Assembly (NCBI GenBank): GCA_004297065.1
Contig: SCUU01000123.1
Coordinates: 1 to 42,402 of the forward strand
Length of the DNA stretch: 42,402 nucleotides
Direction: 5' to 3'
Source of the DNA: Gallionellaceae bacterium
GTDB lineage: Bacteria; Pseudomonadota; Gammaproteobacteria; Burkholderiales; Gallionellaceae
The position numbers and the translations under genes are program-made. Below, piece by piece: positions 25,574 through 34,850 of the stretch; within the stretch, counting starts at the first letter, position 1; every line of letters starts with the position of its first letter. Below the pieces are notes generated by a model, which saw only the letters and a program-made list of their open reading frames with translations, was not told the origin of the DNA and searched no databases.

Positions 25574-28549
25574 TCACCCGAACAAGCGCCTTGCCAGCGC
25601 CTCGAACTCCGCCAGCGGTGCCGGTTTGCCGAACAGATAACCCTGGTACGCCATGCAGCCGTTCTGTTTCAAAAAGGCCAGTTGCGCCCCGGTTTCCACT
25701 CCTTCGGCGATCACGTTGAGGCGGAAGTTCTGCGCCATGCCGATGATGGCCTGCACCATCACGGCGTCGTTCTGGTCGGACGTGACATCGCGCACGAAGC
25801 TCTGGTCTATCTTGATCTGGTCGAGCGGAAGCTGTTTCAAATAGACCAGCGAGGAATAGCCGGTGCCGAAATCGTCCAGCGACAACCGCACGCCCAGCGC
25901 CTTCAGCGCGTGCATCTTGCCCGCCACGTCGGCCACGTCTTCCAGCACCACGCTTTCGGTCAATTCCAGCTTCAGGCGTTCGGGCGAGATGCCATGCCTG
26001 ACGATCACCTCTTGCGTCAGCTCCACAAAGTCGCGCAAATGGAACTGCTGCGCGCTGACGTTGACCGCCAGGGTCAGGCGGCGCATCCGCTCGTCCTGCG
26101 CCCATGCGGCAAGCTGGCGGCAGGCCGTCTCGATCACCCACAGCCCGATGTCGAGTATCTGCCCGCTCTCCTCCGCCTCGGGGATGAACTGGGCGGGCGC
26201 AACCATGCCGCGCCGCGGATGCATCCAGCGGATCAGCGCTTCCGCGCCGACCGGGCGATGGTCGCCATCCACCTGAATCTGGTAATACAGTTGCAACTGG
26301 CCGTTCGGCAACGCACCGCGCAGATCCGCTTCCAGCTCCGCGCGCACCTCCACCGCCCGCTGCATCAGCGGGTCGAAGAAACGCACCGTATTGCGCCCGG
26401 CGTCCTTGGCCTGATACATCGCCATGTCCGCCCGTTTCATCAGGACATCCACAGTCTCGGTGTTGCCGCGATACATGCTCACCCCGATGCTGGGCGAACT
26501 GTGGTACTCGTGCCCCCTCAACGAATAGGGCGCGGCCAGCGCGGCGCGTATTTTCTCGGCGATCAGCGCAACCTTCTGCGAAGCCTCCTCCATGTCCGCG
26601 CCGATTTCCTCGATCAGCACCACGAACTCGTCGCCGCCCAGGCGCGCTACCGTGTCCGCCTCGCGCACGCACGCCTGGATGCGCCCCCCCACACCGATCA
26701 GCATCAGGTCGCCGCAATCGTGTCCCAGCGTGTCGTTGAGCGTCTTGAACCTGTCCATATCGAGGAACAGCAGCGCCCCGCAATGCCGGCTGCGCGCCGA
26801 CAGCAGCAGCGCCGACTGGAGACGGTCCAGCAGCAAACGCCGGTTCGGCAAACCGGTGAGCGCATCGAAAAAAGCCAAGTTGCGTATTTCCTCCTCGGCC
26901 CGTTTGCGCGCGGTGATGTCGGTGCGTATCGCAATATATTGGGTGGGCTTGCCGGCGTTATCCCGATACGGAACGATGGTGGTCATCACCCAGTACAGCT
27001 GCCCGCCCTTGGCGCGGTTGCAAATCTCGCCATGCCACACCTTGCCCGCGGCGATAGTGCGATACATGTCATGGAAAAATTTTGCCGGATGCGTGCCGGA
27101 ATTGAGTATGCGGTGATTTTTCCCAAGCATCTCGGCCTGAGAATACCCGCTGATCTCGCAAAATTTTTCATTGACGTAAGTGATCGTGCCACGCACATCG
27201 GTAATCGCTACGATGGCGTGCTGATCCAGCGCAAATTTCTGGTAGCGCAAATCATCGAGTGCGGATCGCAGGTGCTCTTCGCTGTCGCGCAAGGCGGCTT
27301 CCGTCTGCTCGCGTTCGATGATCTCTTCCTGCAACTGCTCGTTGCTCGCGTGCAGGTCGCGCGTGCGCTCTTCGATGCGGTCTTCCAGCGTGCGGTACAG
27401 CGTTTGCAGGTTTTCGGCCATGCGGTTGAACGCGCGCGCGAATTGCCCCAGTTCGCCGGGCGCGGATTCATCCACCCGTCTACCCATATCTCCGCCGGAC
27501 ATCGCGTTCGCAGTCTGCGCCAGCCTTTCCAGCGGCGCGCTGATCCGGCGCTCGAAATACAATGCGATCAGACTGCTGAACAGCAGCAACCCGGCCAGCA
27601 CTTGCAGCATGACGGTGCGCTGCCGGTAGATGGGCCCGAATATTTCATCCGCATCCATCTTGACCACCATGCCCCAGCCCAGCGCCGGCAGGTAGTGCCA
27701 GGCGGCCACGACCGGCTTGCCGCGGTAATCCTGTTTCACGCCCTCGCCCGGCTCCCCGCCCAGCGCAAGCAGGATCGGGGCACCGGGCGCCGCTCGCTTC
27801 ACCCTGCGTTGCATGGTGGCCTGCGGGTCGGACTTGAGCGGCGCGGTGAACCTCGCCCCGCCCGCGCCATCCGGCTCGGCCACCTCGGTTTCGCCGCTCA
27901 TCCCCAGCCCGGTCGCATCCGTCGCCACGCGGATGAGGCGCTCATTGTCCAATTGCACGGCGAACATGCCCTCGAACCGCCCTTGCACCATCACCGGCGC
28001 GACGATGAAAGCGGCGGGGGCGTTATCGGAAGGCGCATACAACTCGTAGGTAGAAAGGATGGGCTCCAGGGTCATGCGCGCGGCGCGGAACGCCTTGGCC
28101 AGTTGCGACTCGCGGTAAGGGCCGGTTATCAGGCTGGTGGCGAAATCCGCCCCATGCTTCCGGGTATAGACGATCTCGCCCTGCGGGGTGATCAGGAATA
28201 CGTTATGGACATGCCCTTCCTCCATGTAAGCGGCGAAGAAGCCGTGGAACGCCGCATCCGTCCTGGCATATTCCGCCGAACCGGGGCCGTAGCGCCGATA
28301 GGCCTGCGACAGGGCAAGCAGCGCCTGTTGCGTCCGCTCCATGCGCGCCAGCAGGCGCACATCGCCGATGCGCTCGGACATATAGCCCCCGATCTGCGCC
28401 GCCTTCTTGTCCGCCATATTCGCCAGCCACCCCAGCGCCTCGCCGCGCAGCGTCGCTTCATCCTGTTGCAGGTTGAGATAGCTGAACGAGGCCAACGGCA
28501 ACACGGCTACCAGCACGAATAAAAACAGCAGGCGCGGGGCGATTTTCAT
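25574..28549 (-). CDS. Membrane sensor with Cache, HAMP, PAS, GGDEF and EAL domains
   Basis: This 991-residue inner-membrane protein is a predicted bifunctional c-di-GMP enzyme. Order: membrane helix 4-24; periplasmic dCache-like region ~30-305; second helix 312-331; HAMP ~332-385; coiled coil ~385-425; PAS ~430-548 (ITYVNEKFCEISGYSQAEML); GGDEF ~555-725; EAL ~735-985. The cyclase motif RLGGDEF (636-642) and inhibitory-site R629xxD632 are intact. The phosphodiesterase motifs AEALIRW, LDDFGTGYSSL (891-901) and AEGVET (948-953) are also intact, so both activities are possible. Its ATG overlaps the stop of the upstream binding-protein gene (ATGA), which suggests that the two act together, the binding protein presenting a ligand to the sensor. 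Confidence 0.93.
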   Translation of the reverse strand: MKIAPRLLFLFVLVAVLPLASFSYLNLQQDEATLRGEALGWLANMADKKAAQIGGYMSERIGDVRLLARMERTQQALLALSQAYRRYGPGSAEYARTDAAFHGFFAAYMEEGHVHNVFLITPQGEIVYTRKHGADFATSLITGPYRESQLAKAFRAARMTLEPILSTYELYAPSDNAPAAFIVAPVMVQGRFEGMFAVQLDNERLIRVATDATGLGMSGETEVAEPDGAGGARFTAPLKSDPQATMQRRVKRAAPGAPILLALGGEPGEGVKQDYRGKPVVAAWHYLPALGWGMVVKMDADEIFGPIYRQRTVMLQVLAGLLLFSSLIALYFERRISAPLERLAQTANAMSGGDMGRRVDESAPGELGQFARAFNRMAENLQTLYRTLEDRIEERTRDLHASNEQLQEEIIEREQTEAALRDSEEHLRSALDDLRYQKFALDQHAIVAITDVRGTITYVNEKFCEISGYSQAEMLGKNHRILNSGTHPAKFFHDMYRTIAAGKVWHGEICNRAKGGQLYWVMTTIVPYRDNAGKPTQYIAIRTDITARKRAEEEIRNLAFFDALTGLPNRRLLLDRLQSALLLSARSRHCGALLFLDMDRFKTLNDTLGHDCGDLMLIGVGGRIQACVREADTVARLGGDEFVVLIEEIGADMEEASQKVALIAEKIRAALAAPYSLRGHEYHSSPSIGVSMYRGNTETVDVLMKRADMAMYQAKDAGRNTVRFFDPLMQRAVEVRAELEADLRGALPNGQLQLYYQIQVDGDHRPVGAEALIRWMHPRRGMVAPAQFIPEAEESGQILDIGLWVIETACRQLAAWAQDERMRRLTLAVNVSAQQFHLRDFVELTQEVIVRHGISPERLKLELTESVVLEDVADVAGKMHALKALGVRLSLDDFGTGYSSLVYLKQLPLDQIKIDQSFVRDVTSDQNDAVMVQAIIGMAQNFRLNVIAEGVETGAQLAFLKQNGCMAYQGYLFGKPAPLAEFEALARRLFG

Positions 28550-29784
28550 GGCGTGCGCCTTTCCATTTGAGACAACTCATCCGGGCGCAGGAAAAACGGG
28601 AAGGGCGCGGGACGCACCAGGCCCGGCGATTGCCAGACGATCTCGAACTGCCCGTCCGCGCGCGCGCGAGCTATGCGCACCGTCTTCCACAAATGCCGCG
28701 TATCAGCATCCACGGCCACAACGCCTTCCGGTGCGTTCAGCGCCTGCTCCGCCAGTTCTGTCTTCATGGTCGCCATGTCCAGCGTCCCCGTGTCACGTAG
28801 CGCATTCACCCACAGCTTCACCCCGATGTAAGCCGCCTCCATCGGGTCGTCCAATACCCGCTGCAAGCCGAAACGGCGGCGGAAACGCCCGATGAAGGCG
28901 CGGTTCTCCCCGCTGTCCACGCTCTGGAAATAATTCCACGCCGCATAATGTCCCGTCATCAGTTCCGGCCCCATCGCCGCGAGTTCCGCTTCGGCGATGC
29001 TGGTGGAAAACACCGGGATGTCCGCGGCGCGGATACCGGCCTTTTGCAGCGCGCGGAAAAAATACGGGTTGCTGTCGCCGTTCAGGGTGTTCAATACGAA
29101 ATCGGGGTGTTGCGCCGCAATGTCGCGCGCGACGGCATCCAGCTTCTGTTCGCCCAGCGGCACGTAGCGCTCCGCCAGCAACTGCGCGTCCTGCGCCAGC
29201 AGCAGCTTCTTGACGATCTGGTTCGCGGTGCGCGGAAACACGTAGTCCGAACCGATCAGGTAGGCGCGCTTGCCGCGTTGCTGCAATGCCCAGCTCACCA
29301 TCGGGATGAGCTGCTGGTTGGGCGCAGCGCCGGTGTAGATGATGTCGGGGGATTGTTCCAGCCCTTCGTACTGCACCGGGTAGAACAGCAGGTGATGATG
29401 TTCTTCGACCACGGGTTTGACCGCCTTGCGGCAGGCCGATGTCCAGCAACCGAACAGAGCCTGCACGCCATCTGTAGTGATGAGCTTTTCCGCCTGCTGC
29501 GCGCAGTAGTTGGCATCCGAGCGGCAATCGCTAACGATCATCTCGATCTGCGCGCCGTCTATTCCGCCGGACTGGTTGGCCTCTTCTACCGCCAACCGCA
29601 CCGCATCCACCAGCGGCGTCTCGCTCGCGGCCATGGTGCCGGTCAGCGAATGCAGCACACCGATTTTTATGCTGGGTTTTTGCTGGAAGTGGCCGAAAGA
29701 CAGCCACGTGACATACAGCAACGCTGCCGCCAGTGCGGCGGCGGGCAACCGGTTGATCTGCCCGTTGATTGGACTGCGCTTCAT
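28546..29784 (-). CDS. Periplasmic substrate-binding protein, UrtA/AmiC-like
   Basis: This is a 412-residue type I periplasmic-binding fold protein of the branched-chain amino acid/urea/amide family. An N-terminal hydrophobic segment (about 12-28, LPAAALAAALLYVTWLSFG) serves as signal or anchor. KIGVLHSLTGTMAASETPLV, AVRLAVEEANQSGGIDGAQI and LFGCWTSACRKAVKPVVEEH / HHLLFYPVQYEGLEQSPDII match UrtA/FmdD-type urea or short-chain amide binders. No permease or ATPase gene follows; instead it overlaps by 4 bases a Cache-GGDEF-EAL gene. This suggests a sensory rather than transport role. An alternative start lies at 29817. Confidence 0.87.
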   Translation of the reverse strand: MKRSPINGQINRLPAAALAAALLYVTWLSFGHFQQKPSIKIGVLHSLTGTMAASETPLVDAVRLAVEEANQSGGIDGAQIEMIVSDCRSDANYCAQQAEKLITTDGVQALFGCWTSACRKAVKPVVEEHHHLLFYPVQYEGLEQSPDIIYTGAAPNQQLIPMVSWALQQRGKRAYLIGSDYVFPRTANQIVKKLLLAQDAQLLAERYVPLGEQKLDAVARDIAAQHPDFVLNTLNGDSNPYFFRALQKAGIRAADIPVFSTSIAEAELAAMGPELMTGHYAAWNYFQSVDSGENRAFIGRFRRRFGLQRVLDDPMEAAYIGVKLWVNALRDTGTLDMATMKTELAEQALNAPEGVVAVDADTRHLWKTVRIARARADGQFEIVWQSPGLVRPAPFPFFLRPDELSQMERRTP

Positions 29785-29851
29785 CTTGTTATCCGTTGAT
29801 TGCCGCAGTACGGGCATTCTACCGCCACTGGAGCGCTATATACACCCTCCT

Positions 29852-29979
29852 GTGGGAGCAAACCTCCTGTGGGAGCGACCTCCCGGTCGCGATATGGCGC
29901 ACTGCCAAACCAATCGCGACCGGGAGGTCGCTCCCACAAACCCCTCCCGCAAACCCCTCCCACAGGTCGCTCCCACACC
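29852..29979. repeat. REP array (family B) downstream of the RAYT gene
   Basis: The array contains several GTGGGAGC units: TGTGGGAGCAAACCTCC, TGTGGGAGCGACCTCCCGGT, the inverse ACCGGGAGGTCGCTCCCACA, and degraded copies ACCCCTCCCGCAA and CCCTCCCACAGGTCGCTCCC. The two full units face each other across TATGGCGCACTGCCAAACCA. It lies 13 bases from the RAYT stop. Confidence 0.85.
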
Positions 29980-29991
29980 CAACAAATTCGC

Positions 29992-30483
29992 TCACAGCCA
30001 TTTCGCGTCCCACAGGGGATAGTCTTCCACTCTTTGCACCAACCCGGCACGCACCGGATTAGCCACGACATAGCGGGCCACCTCGATCAGGTCATCTTCT
30101 TTGCGCAAGGCATGATCGTGAAACCCATCTTGCCAAACATGCGCGGCCTCCGTTGCGCCGGTCTTCTGCAAAAAGCGGTTGATCATCCTGGCCGAATAAC
30201 TCTTTACCGACTTCATCACTTCCGGCAGCGTCACCTGATTTTGCAAGGCAAGCAGCCAATGCAAGTGGTCCGGCATCAGCACGAACGCCAGACTCTCGAC
30301 GCGCTTTTCGTTTTCCTGAAAACGCATCGCCTGCACCACCATTCTGCCCAGTAGCACATCGAGAAAAAACGGCCTGCGTTGCCATGTGGCCGTCGTGAGC
30401 AAATATATCTGCCCGGCTTCGGAATAGCGGCCTTTGCGCAGGTTTTGGCTGTGGGGTGCAGGTTCGATTTCCTTCATGTCCAT
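29992..30483 (-). CDS. REP-associated tyrosine transposase (RAYT)
   Basis: This is a 163-residue Y1 HUH protein of the RAYT (TnpA_REP) family, relatives of IS200 TnpA that bind and process REP palindromes. FVLMPDHLHWLLAL holds the HUH pair; GQIYLLTTATWQRRPFF is the typical N-terminal strand; VARYVVANPVRAGLVQRVED carries the candidate nucleophile tyrosine (VARYVVANPVRAGL) and the family signature. The ATG at 30483 is used since the frame upstream of it is made of REP repeats; MKEIEP two codons later is an alternative. REP arrays lie on both sides (29852-29979 and 30502-30690), giving the REPtron layout known for active RAYT genes. Confidence 0.9.
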   Translation of the reverse strand: MDMKEIEPAPHSQNLRKGRYSEAGQIYLLTTATWQRRPFFLDVLLGRMVVQAMRFQENEKRVESLAFVLMPDHLHWLLALQNQVTLPEVMKSVKSYSARMINRFLQKTGATEAAHVWQDGFHDHALRKEDDLIEVARYVVANPVRAGLVQRVEDYPLWDAKWL

Positions 30484-30501
30484 CCTAACCTTACAGTGAA
30501 G

Positions 30502-30690
30502 CAACCTCCTGTGGGAACAACCTCCTGTGGGAGCGACCTCCTGTGGGAGCGACCTCCCGGTCGCGATGGGTTTGGCGGTTTTCATGGAATCGCGACCGGG
30601 AGGTCGCTCCCACAAGCTCTTCCCACAAGCTCTTCCCACAAGCTCTTCCCACAAGCTCCTCCCACACACCCTCCCACACACCCTCCCTCC
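30502..30690. repeat. REP array (family B) upstream of the RAYT gene with tandem amplification
   Basis: Partial units CTCCTGTGGGAGCGAC (16 bp) are repeated in tandem, then a full unit GTGGGAGCGACCTCCCGGTC is followed by its inverse at about 30590-30613. After that, a 13-bp unit (AAGCTCTTCCCAC) is repeated about four times and then degenerates to ACACCCTCCC. The array fills the space between RAYT and the 3' end of sucB. Confidence 0.85.
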
Positions 30691-30696
30691 ACTCCC

Positions 30697-31986
30697 TCAA
30701 ATATCCAGTAAAACCCGTCCCGGAAACTCCAGCGCTTCCTTGATGGCGGCGAGAAACTGTACGGCTTCGCGTCCGTCGATGATGCGGTGGTCGTAGGACA
30801 GCGCGAGGTAGTTCATGGGGCGGATCACGACCTGTCCGTTCTCGGCCACCGGACGGTCTTTGGTGGCGTGGATGCCGAGAATGGCGCTCTGCGGCGGGTT
30901 GATGATGGGGGTGGAGAGCATGGAGCCGAACACGCCTCCGTTGGAGATGGAGAACGTGCCTCCGGTCAGTTCTTCCATGCTGAGCTTGCCATCTTTGGCG
31001 CGCGCGCCGAAATCCGCGATGCGTTTTTCGATGTCGGCCAGCGACAGTTTATCCGCGTCGCGGATGATGGGAACGACCAGTCCGCGCTCGCTGCCGATGG
31101 CCACGCCGATGTCGAAATAGCCGTGATAGATGATGTCCGTGCCGTCCACCGAGGCGTTGACGATGGGGAATTTCTGCAAGGCCAGCACTGCCGCTTTGAC
31201 GAAGAAAGACGAGAAGCCCAGCTTCACGCCGTGCTTTTTCTCGAACGCGTCTTTGTACTTGTTGCGCAGCTCGATCACCGGCTGCATGTTCACCTCGTTG
31301 AAGGTGGTGAGGATGGCGGCGTTCTGCTGCGATTGCAGCAGCCGCTCGGCGATGCGCTGGCGGATGCGCGTCATGGGGACGCGCTGTTCGATGCGTCCTG
31401 CGGATTTTGACCCATCCCCACCCCAGCCCTCCCCTTGAAGGGGAGGGGGAGTAGTAGACGCGGCAACATTCTCTCCCCCCTGCAAGGGGGGAGTTGGAGG
31501 GGGGAGCGGGGTGGCTTCCCGCACAACGCTCTGCACATCCTCTTTAATCACCACCCCGTGCCGCCCGCTGCCCTGCAACTGGCTGGCATCCACATCGTGC
31601 GCATGCGCCAGTTTGCGTGCGGAAGGGGTCGCCGCATTGTGGGGGCGACCTGTTGTGGGAGCGACTTGTGGGAGCGACCTCCCGGTCGCGATATGGCGCA
31701 CCTCCGAACCTTTCGCGACCGGGAGATCGCCCCCACCTGGCTCTGCCTCGGTATCCAGCAGCGCGATGACTTCGCCGCTGCCCACCTTGGCGCCATCGGC
31801 CTTGATGATCTCGCTCAGCACGCCGCTCTTGATCGCGGGCAGTTCCAGCACCACTTTGTCGGTCTCGATGTCGATCAGGTTTTCGCCCTCCTGCACGGCC
31901 TCGCCCACTTTTTTGTGCCAAGTGAGCAAGGTCGCTTCGGAAACGGATTCGGAGAGTTGCGGGACTTTGACTTCAATGAGGCTCAT
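30697..31986 (-). CDS. sucB: 2-oxoglutarate dehydrogenase E2 (dihydrolipoamide succinyltransferase)
   Basis: E2 forms the core of the 2-oxoglutarate dehydrogenase complex. The lipoyl domain (1-80) has K44 in [12 protein letters not shown]; the E1/E3-binding domain is at ~119-150 ([20 protein letters not shown]); the catalytic domain begins near [16 protein letters not shown] (~193) and ends with [17 protein letters not shown] carrying the active-site His. Both linkers are unusual: ~83-117 is read from a family B REP pair (31639-31737; includes [15 protein letters not shown]) and ~158-187 from a family D repeat (31423-31506; [15 protein letters not shown]). The frame is intact. AGGAG precedes ATG, and the start overlaps sucA by 14 bases. 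Confidence 0.95.
   Translation of the reverse strand: MSLIEVKVPQLSESVSEATLLTWHKKVGEAVQEGENLIDIETDKVVLELPAIKSGVLSEIIKADGAKVGSGEVIALLDTEAEPGGGDLPVAKGSEVRHIATGRSLPQVAPTTGRPHNAATPSARKLAHAHDVDASQLQGSGRHGVVIKEDVQSVVREATPLPPPTPPLQGGENVAASTTPPPLQGEGWGGDGSKSAGRIEQRVPMTRIRQRIAERLLQSQQNAAILTTFNEVNMQPVIELRNKYKDAFEKKHGVKLGFSSFFVKAAVLALQKFPIVNASVDGTDIIYHGYFDIGVAIGSERGLVVPIIRDADKLSLADIEKRIADFGARAKDGKLSMEELTGGTFSISNGGVFGSMLSTPIINPPQSAILGIHATKDRPVAENGQVVIRPMNYLALSYDHRIIDGREAVQFLAAIKEALEFPGRVLLDI
31423..31506. repeat. Family D palindromes inside sucB (second linker)
   Basis: CCCTCCCCTTGAAGGGGAGG and CTCCCCCCTGCAAGGGGGGA are two hairpins separated by AGTAGTAGACGCGGCAACAT, followed by GTTGGAGGGGGGAG. The same C-rich/G-rich style is seen at 2376-2495. 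Read on the minus strand they encode a Pro/Gly-rich linker. Confidence 0.75.
31639..31737. repeat. REP/BIME family B inside sucB (first linker)
   Basis: Three forward REP starts (GTGGGGGCGACC, GTGGGAGCGACT, GTGGGAGCGACCTCCCGGTC) are followed by the inverse unit CGCGACCGGGAGATCGCCCC after ATATGGCGCACCTCCGAACC. The spacer closely matches that of the array at 29852-29979 (TATGGCGCACTGCCAAACC), which suggests a shared source. Confidence 0.85.
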
Positions 31987-34840
31987 GGTTTGTTGCTCCT
32001 GGTTTGTTCGTCACATCGAGATCGGGGCGGAAGGCGGCGTCGATCACCGCTTTCTGCTGTTCGTTATGCACCGCAAGGTAGCCGGCTGCTGGTGAGGCGG
32101 AGGAAGGGCGCAGCGCATATCCCAGCTTCATCCCCTTGCGCATGTGGCGCAACAAGTAATGCTGGATACGATGCCACGCGCCCTGATTGCCCGGCTCTTC
32201 CTGACACCACACCACTTCGCCCGCGTTCGGATAGGCGGCAATCTGCGCGGCAAAATCGTCATGCGGGAAGGGATACAGTTGCTCGATACGGATGACCGCC
32301 ACATCGCTGATACCGCGTTCGCGCCGCGCCTTGAGCAGGTCGTAATACACCTTGCCGCTGCACACGATGATGCGGCGCACCTTGCTCGCTTCCAGCGCAT
32401 CGACTTCGACGATGACCGGCTGAAAGCTTCCCTGCGCCAGATCGTCCAGCGGCGAGGCCGCATCCTTGCTGCGCAACAGGCTCTTGGGCGTAAACACGAC
32501 CAGCGGCTTGCGCGAGGGACGCAACATCTGGCGGCGCAGCAGATGGAATATCTGCGCCGCATTGGAGGGCACGCACACCTGAATGTTGTAGTCGGCGCAC
32601 AGTTGCAGATAGCGCTCGATACGCGCGGAAGAGTGCTCCGGGCCCTGCCCTTCGTAGCCGTGCGGCAGCAGCATGGTGAGGCCGCACAGCCTGCCCCACT
32701 TGGCTTCGCCGGAAGCGATGAACTGGTCGATGACCACTTGCGCGCCATTGGCGAAATCGCCGAACTGCGCCTCCCAAACTGTCAGGCTATCCGGTTCGGC
32801 AGTCGCATAGCCATACTCGAACGCGAGCACGGCCTCTTCCGACAGGATGGAGTCGATGACGATGAAATCGGATTGATCCGGCGCGATGTTCTGTAGCGGG
32901 ATGTGGTAGCCCTGATCGAACTGCACGCGGTTCTGGTCGTGCAGCACGGCATGGCGGTGGAAGAAAGTGCCGCGCCCGCAATCTTCGCCGGACAAGCGGA
33001 TCGGATAGCCTTCGGTCACCAGACTGGCATAGGCCAGATTCTCCGCCATGCCCCAGTCCAGCGGCAGCTCGCCCTTGCCCATCGCGATGCGGTCGGCGAT
33101 GATCTTTTCGACACGCGAATGCAGCTTGAATCCTTCGGGAATAGCCGTCAGCCGCTCAGCAAGCTGTTGCAGGCGCGCGAGCGGCAATGCCGTATTCACG
33201 GCGGCGTTCCAAGCCACACCGCCTTTGTATTTCGACCAACTCACCGCGTACTCATGCACATGCCCGACCAATGCGGCTTGCATGGGGTCGCGCCCTTCAT
33301 CCATCGCGCGGCGATAGTCCGCCACCATCCCATCCGGCTCTTCCGCCGCCAGCACACCCTGCTCCACCAGCCGCTGGGCATACAAGGCGCGCGTGCCGGG
33401 ATGCCGGTTGATGTAGCGGTACATGAACGGTTGCGTGACCAACGGTTCGTCCTGTTCGTTGTGCCCCAGTTTGCGGAAGCACACCATATCGATGACCACA
33501 TCCTTGCCGAACTGCATGCGGAAGTCGAACGCGAGTTCGGTGATCAGCAGCACGGCTTCCGGATCGTCCGCATTCACGTGGAAGATCGGCGCATCTATCA
33601 TTTTGGCCACATCGGTGCAGTACAGCGAAGAGCGCGTATCGCGCGCATCCGAGGTGGTGAAGCCGATCTGGTTGTTGATAACGATATGCACCGTGCCGCC
33701 GGTGCGGTAGCCGCGCGTCTGCGACAGGTTGAACGTTTCCTGGTTCACGCCCTGACCGGCAAAGGCCGCATCGCCGTGCAGCAGCACGGGCAGCACCTGC
33801 TTGCCCTGAAAATCTTTGCGCCGGTGCTGGCGCGCGCGCACCGACCCCTCCACCACCGGATTGGCAATCTCCAGATGCGAAGGGTTGAACGCCAGCGTGA
33901 GGTGCATCGCGCCGCCCGGCGTGCCGATGTCGGAGGAAAAGCCCTGATGGTATTTCACATCGCCGGAGGTGAGGTGCTCGTGATGGATGCCCTCGAATTC
34001 TGCAAACAGCTCCTTGGGCAGTTTGCCCAGCGTATTCACCAGCACGTTCAGGCGCCCGCGGTGCGCCATGCCGATGACGGTTTCCTTCACGCCCTGTTCG
34101 CCCGCGCGCTGCAACAGATGGTGCAGCAAGGGGATCAGCGTCTCGCCGCCCTCCAGCGAGAAGCGTTTTTGCCCGACGTACTTGGTGTGCAGGTAACGCT
34201 CCAAGCCTTCCGCTGCGGTCAGCCGTTCGAGGATGCGTTTTTTTGTATCGGCTGGGTAATTCAGTTCACCGCGCGCGCCTTCCAAGCGCCCCTGTATCCA
34301 GCGTTTCTGTGCGACATCGCTGATATACATATACTCGGCACCGACGCTGCCGCAGTAGATGCGGCGCAGGCGTTGCAGTATCTCGCGCAGCGTCATGCGC
34401 GCGCCGCCCACCAGCGAGCCGGTATTGAACGTGGTATCAAGGTCGGCTGCGCCGAGGTTGTAGTAAGCCGGATTCAGTTCGGCGATCTGCGGTTTGGCAT
34501 GGCGCGCCAGCGGGTCGAGATCGGCGATGCGCACGCCGAGAAAGCGATGCGCATTGATGAGTTGCAGCACCGCAGCCTGCTTGCGGTCGTCATCTGTCTT
34601 CATGGCGGAAGTCGCCAAATTGATAGGCAAAGCCGCGAAACTGCGCTGTATCTCGCTATGCGCGACATCGGGGAGCTTCGCGCCCGACGTCATACGCTCG
34701 AAATACTCGCGCCATTCGGCAGGCACACTGGCCGGATCGCGCAAGAAGTCTTCGTACAAGCCTTCGACGAAGACATTGTTGCCGCCGAACAGCATGGAGC
34801 TTTCCTGCATCAACTTCAAGAAGCTCAACAGCTCACTCAA
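31973..34840 (-). CDS. sucA: 2-oxoglutarate dehydrogenase E1 component
   Basis: E1 is the thiamine-diphosphate enzyme that decarboxylates 2-oxoglutarate and succinylates the E2 lipoyl arm. The length is about 955 residues. [20 protein letters not shown] is the E2-binding N-terminal helix; [40 protein letters not shown] and [20 protein letters not shown] hold substrate and ThDP contacts; [20 protein letters not shown] is the pyrimidine-domain motif. I place the start at TTG 34840, since AAGGA lies 7 bases before it (overlapping the gltA stop); ATG 34810 is a weaker option with no good ribosome site. It follows gltA by 10 bases and overlaps sucB. Confidence 0.95.
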   Translation of the reverse strand: MSELLSFLKLMQESSMLFGGNNVFVEGLYEDFLRDPASVPAEWREYFERMTSGAKLPDVAHSEIQRSFAALPINLATSAMKTDDDRKQAAVLQLINAHRFLGVRIADLDPLARHAKPQIAELNPAYYNLGAADLDTTFNTGSLVGGARMTLREILQRLRRIYCGSVGAEYMYISDVAQKRWIQGRLEGARGELNYPADTKKRILERLTAAEGLERYLHTKYVGQKRFSLEGGETLIPLLHHLLQRAGEQGVKETVIGMAHRGRLNVLVNTLGKLPKELFAEFEGIHHEHLTSGDVKYHQGFSSDIGTPGGAMHLTLAFNPSHLEIANPVVEGSVRARQHRRKDFQGKQVLPVLLHGDAAFAGQGVNQETFNLSQTRGYRTGGTVHIVINNQIGFTTSDARDTRSSLYCTDVAKMIDAPIFHVNADDPEAVLLITELAFDFRMQFGKDVVIDMVCFRKLGHNEQDEPLVTQPFMYRYINRHPGTRALYAQRLVEQGVLAAEEPDGMVADYRRAMDEGRDPMQAALVGHVHEYAVSWSKYKGGVAWNAAVNTALPLARLQQLAERLTAIPEGFKLHSRVEKIIADRIAMGKGELPLDWGMAENLAYASLVTEGYPIRLSGEDCGRGTFFHRHAVLHDQNRVQFDQGYHIPLQNIAPDQSDFIVIDSILSEEAVLAFEYGYATAEPDSLTVWEAQFGDFANGAQVVIDQFIASGEAKWGRLCGLTMLLPHGYEGQGPEHSSARIERYLQLCADYNIQVCVPSNAAQIFHLLRRQMLRPSRKPLVVFTPKSLLRSKDAASPLDDLAQGSFQPVIVEVDALEASKVRRIIVCSGKVYYDLLKARRERGISDVAVIRIEQLYPFPHDDFAAQIAAYPNAGEVVWCQEEPGNQGAWHRIQHYLLRHMRKGMKLGYALRPSSASPAAGYLAVHNEQQKAVIDAAFRPDLDVTNKPGATNHEPH

Positions 34841-34850
34841 GGCATCTTCC

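Noticed and set aside
25452-26783. A 443-residue minus-strand open frame with Gly/Arg-rich sequence
   Set aside because: It overlaps the GGDEF and EAL coding region in another frame and begins and ends without conserved sequence.
24569-28522. A 1317-residue plus-strand open frame
   Set aside because: It is antisense to the AcuI-type reductase and the GGDEF-EAL gene, has His/Arg-rich low-complexity composition typical of reverse frames in GC-rich DNA, and no recognisable domain.
30484-30681. N-terminal extension of the RAYT protein to 229 residues
   Set aside because: The extra residues are translated REP repeats; the conserved protein starts near MDMKEIEP.
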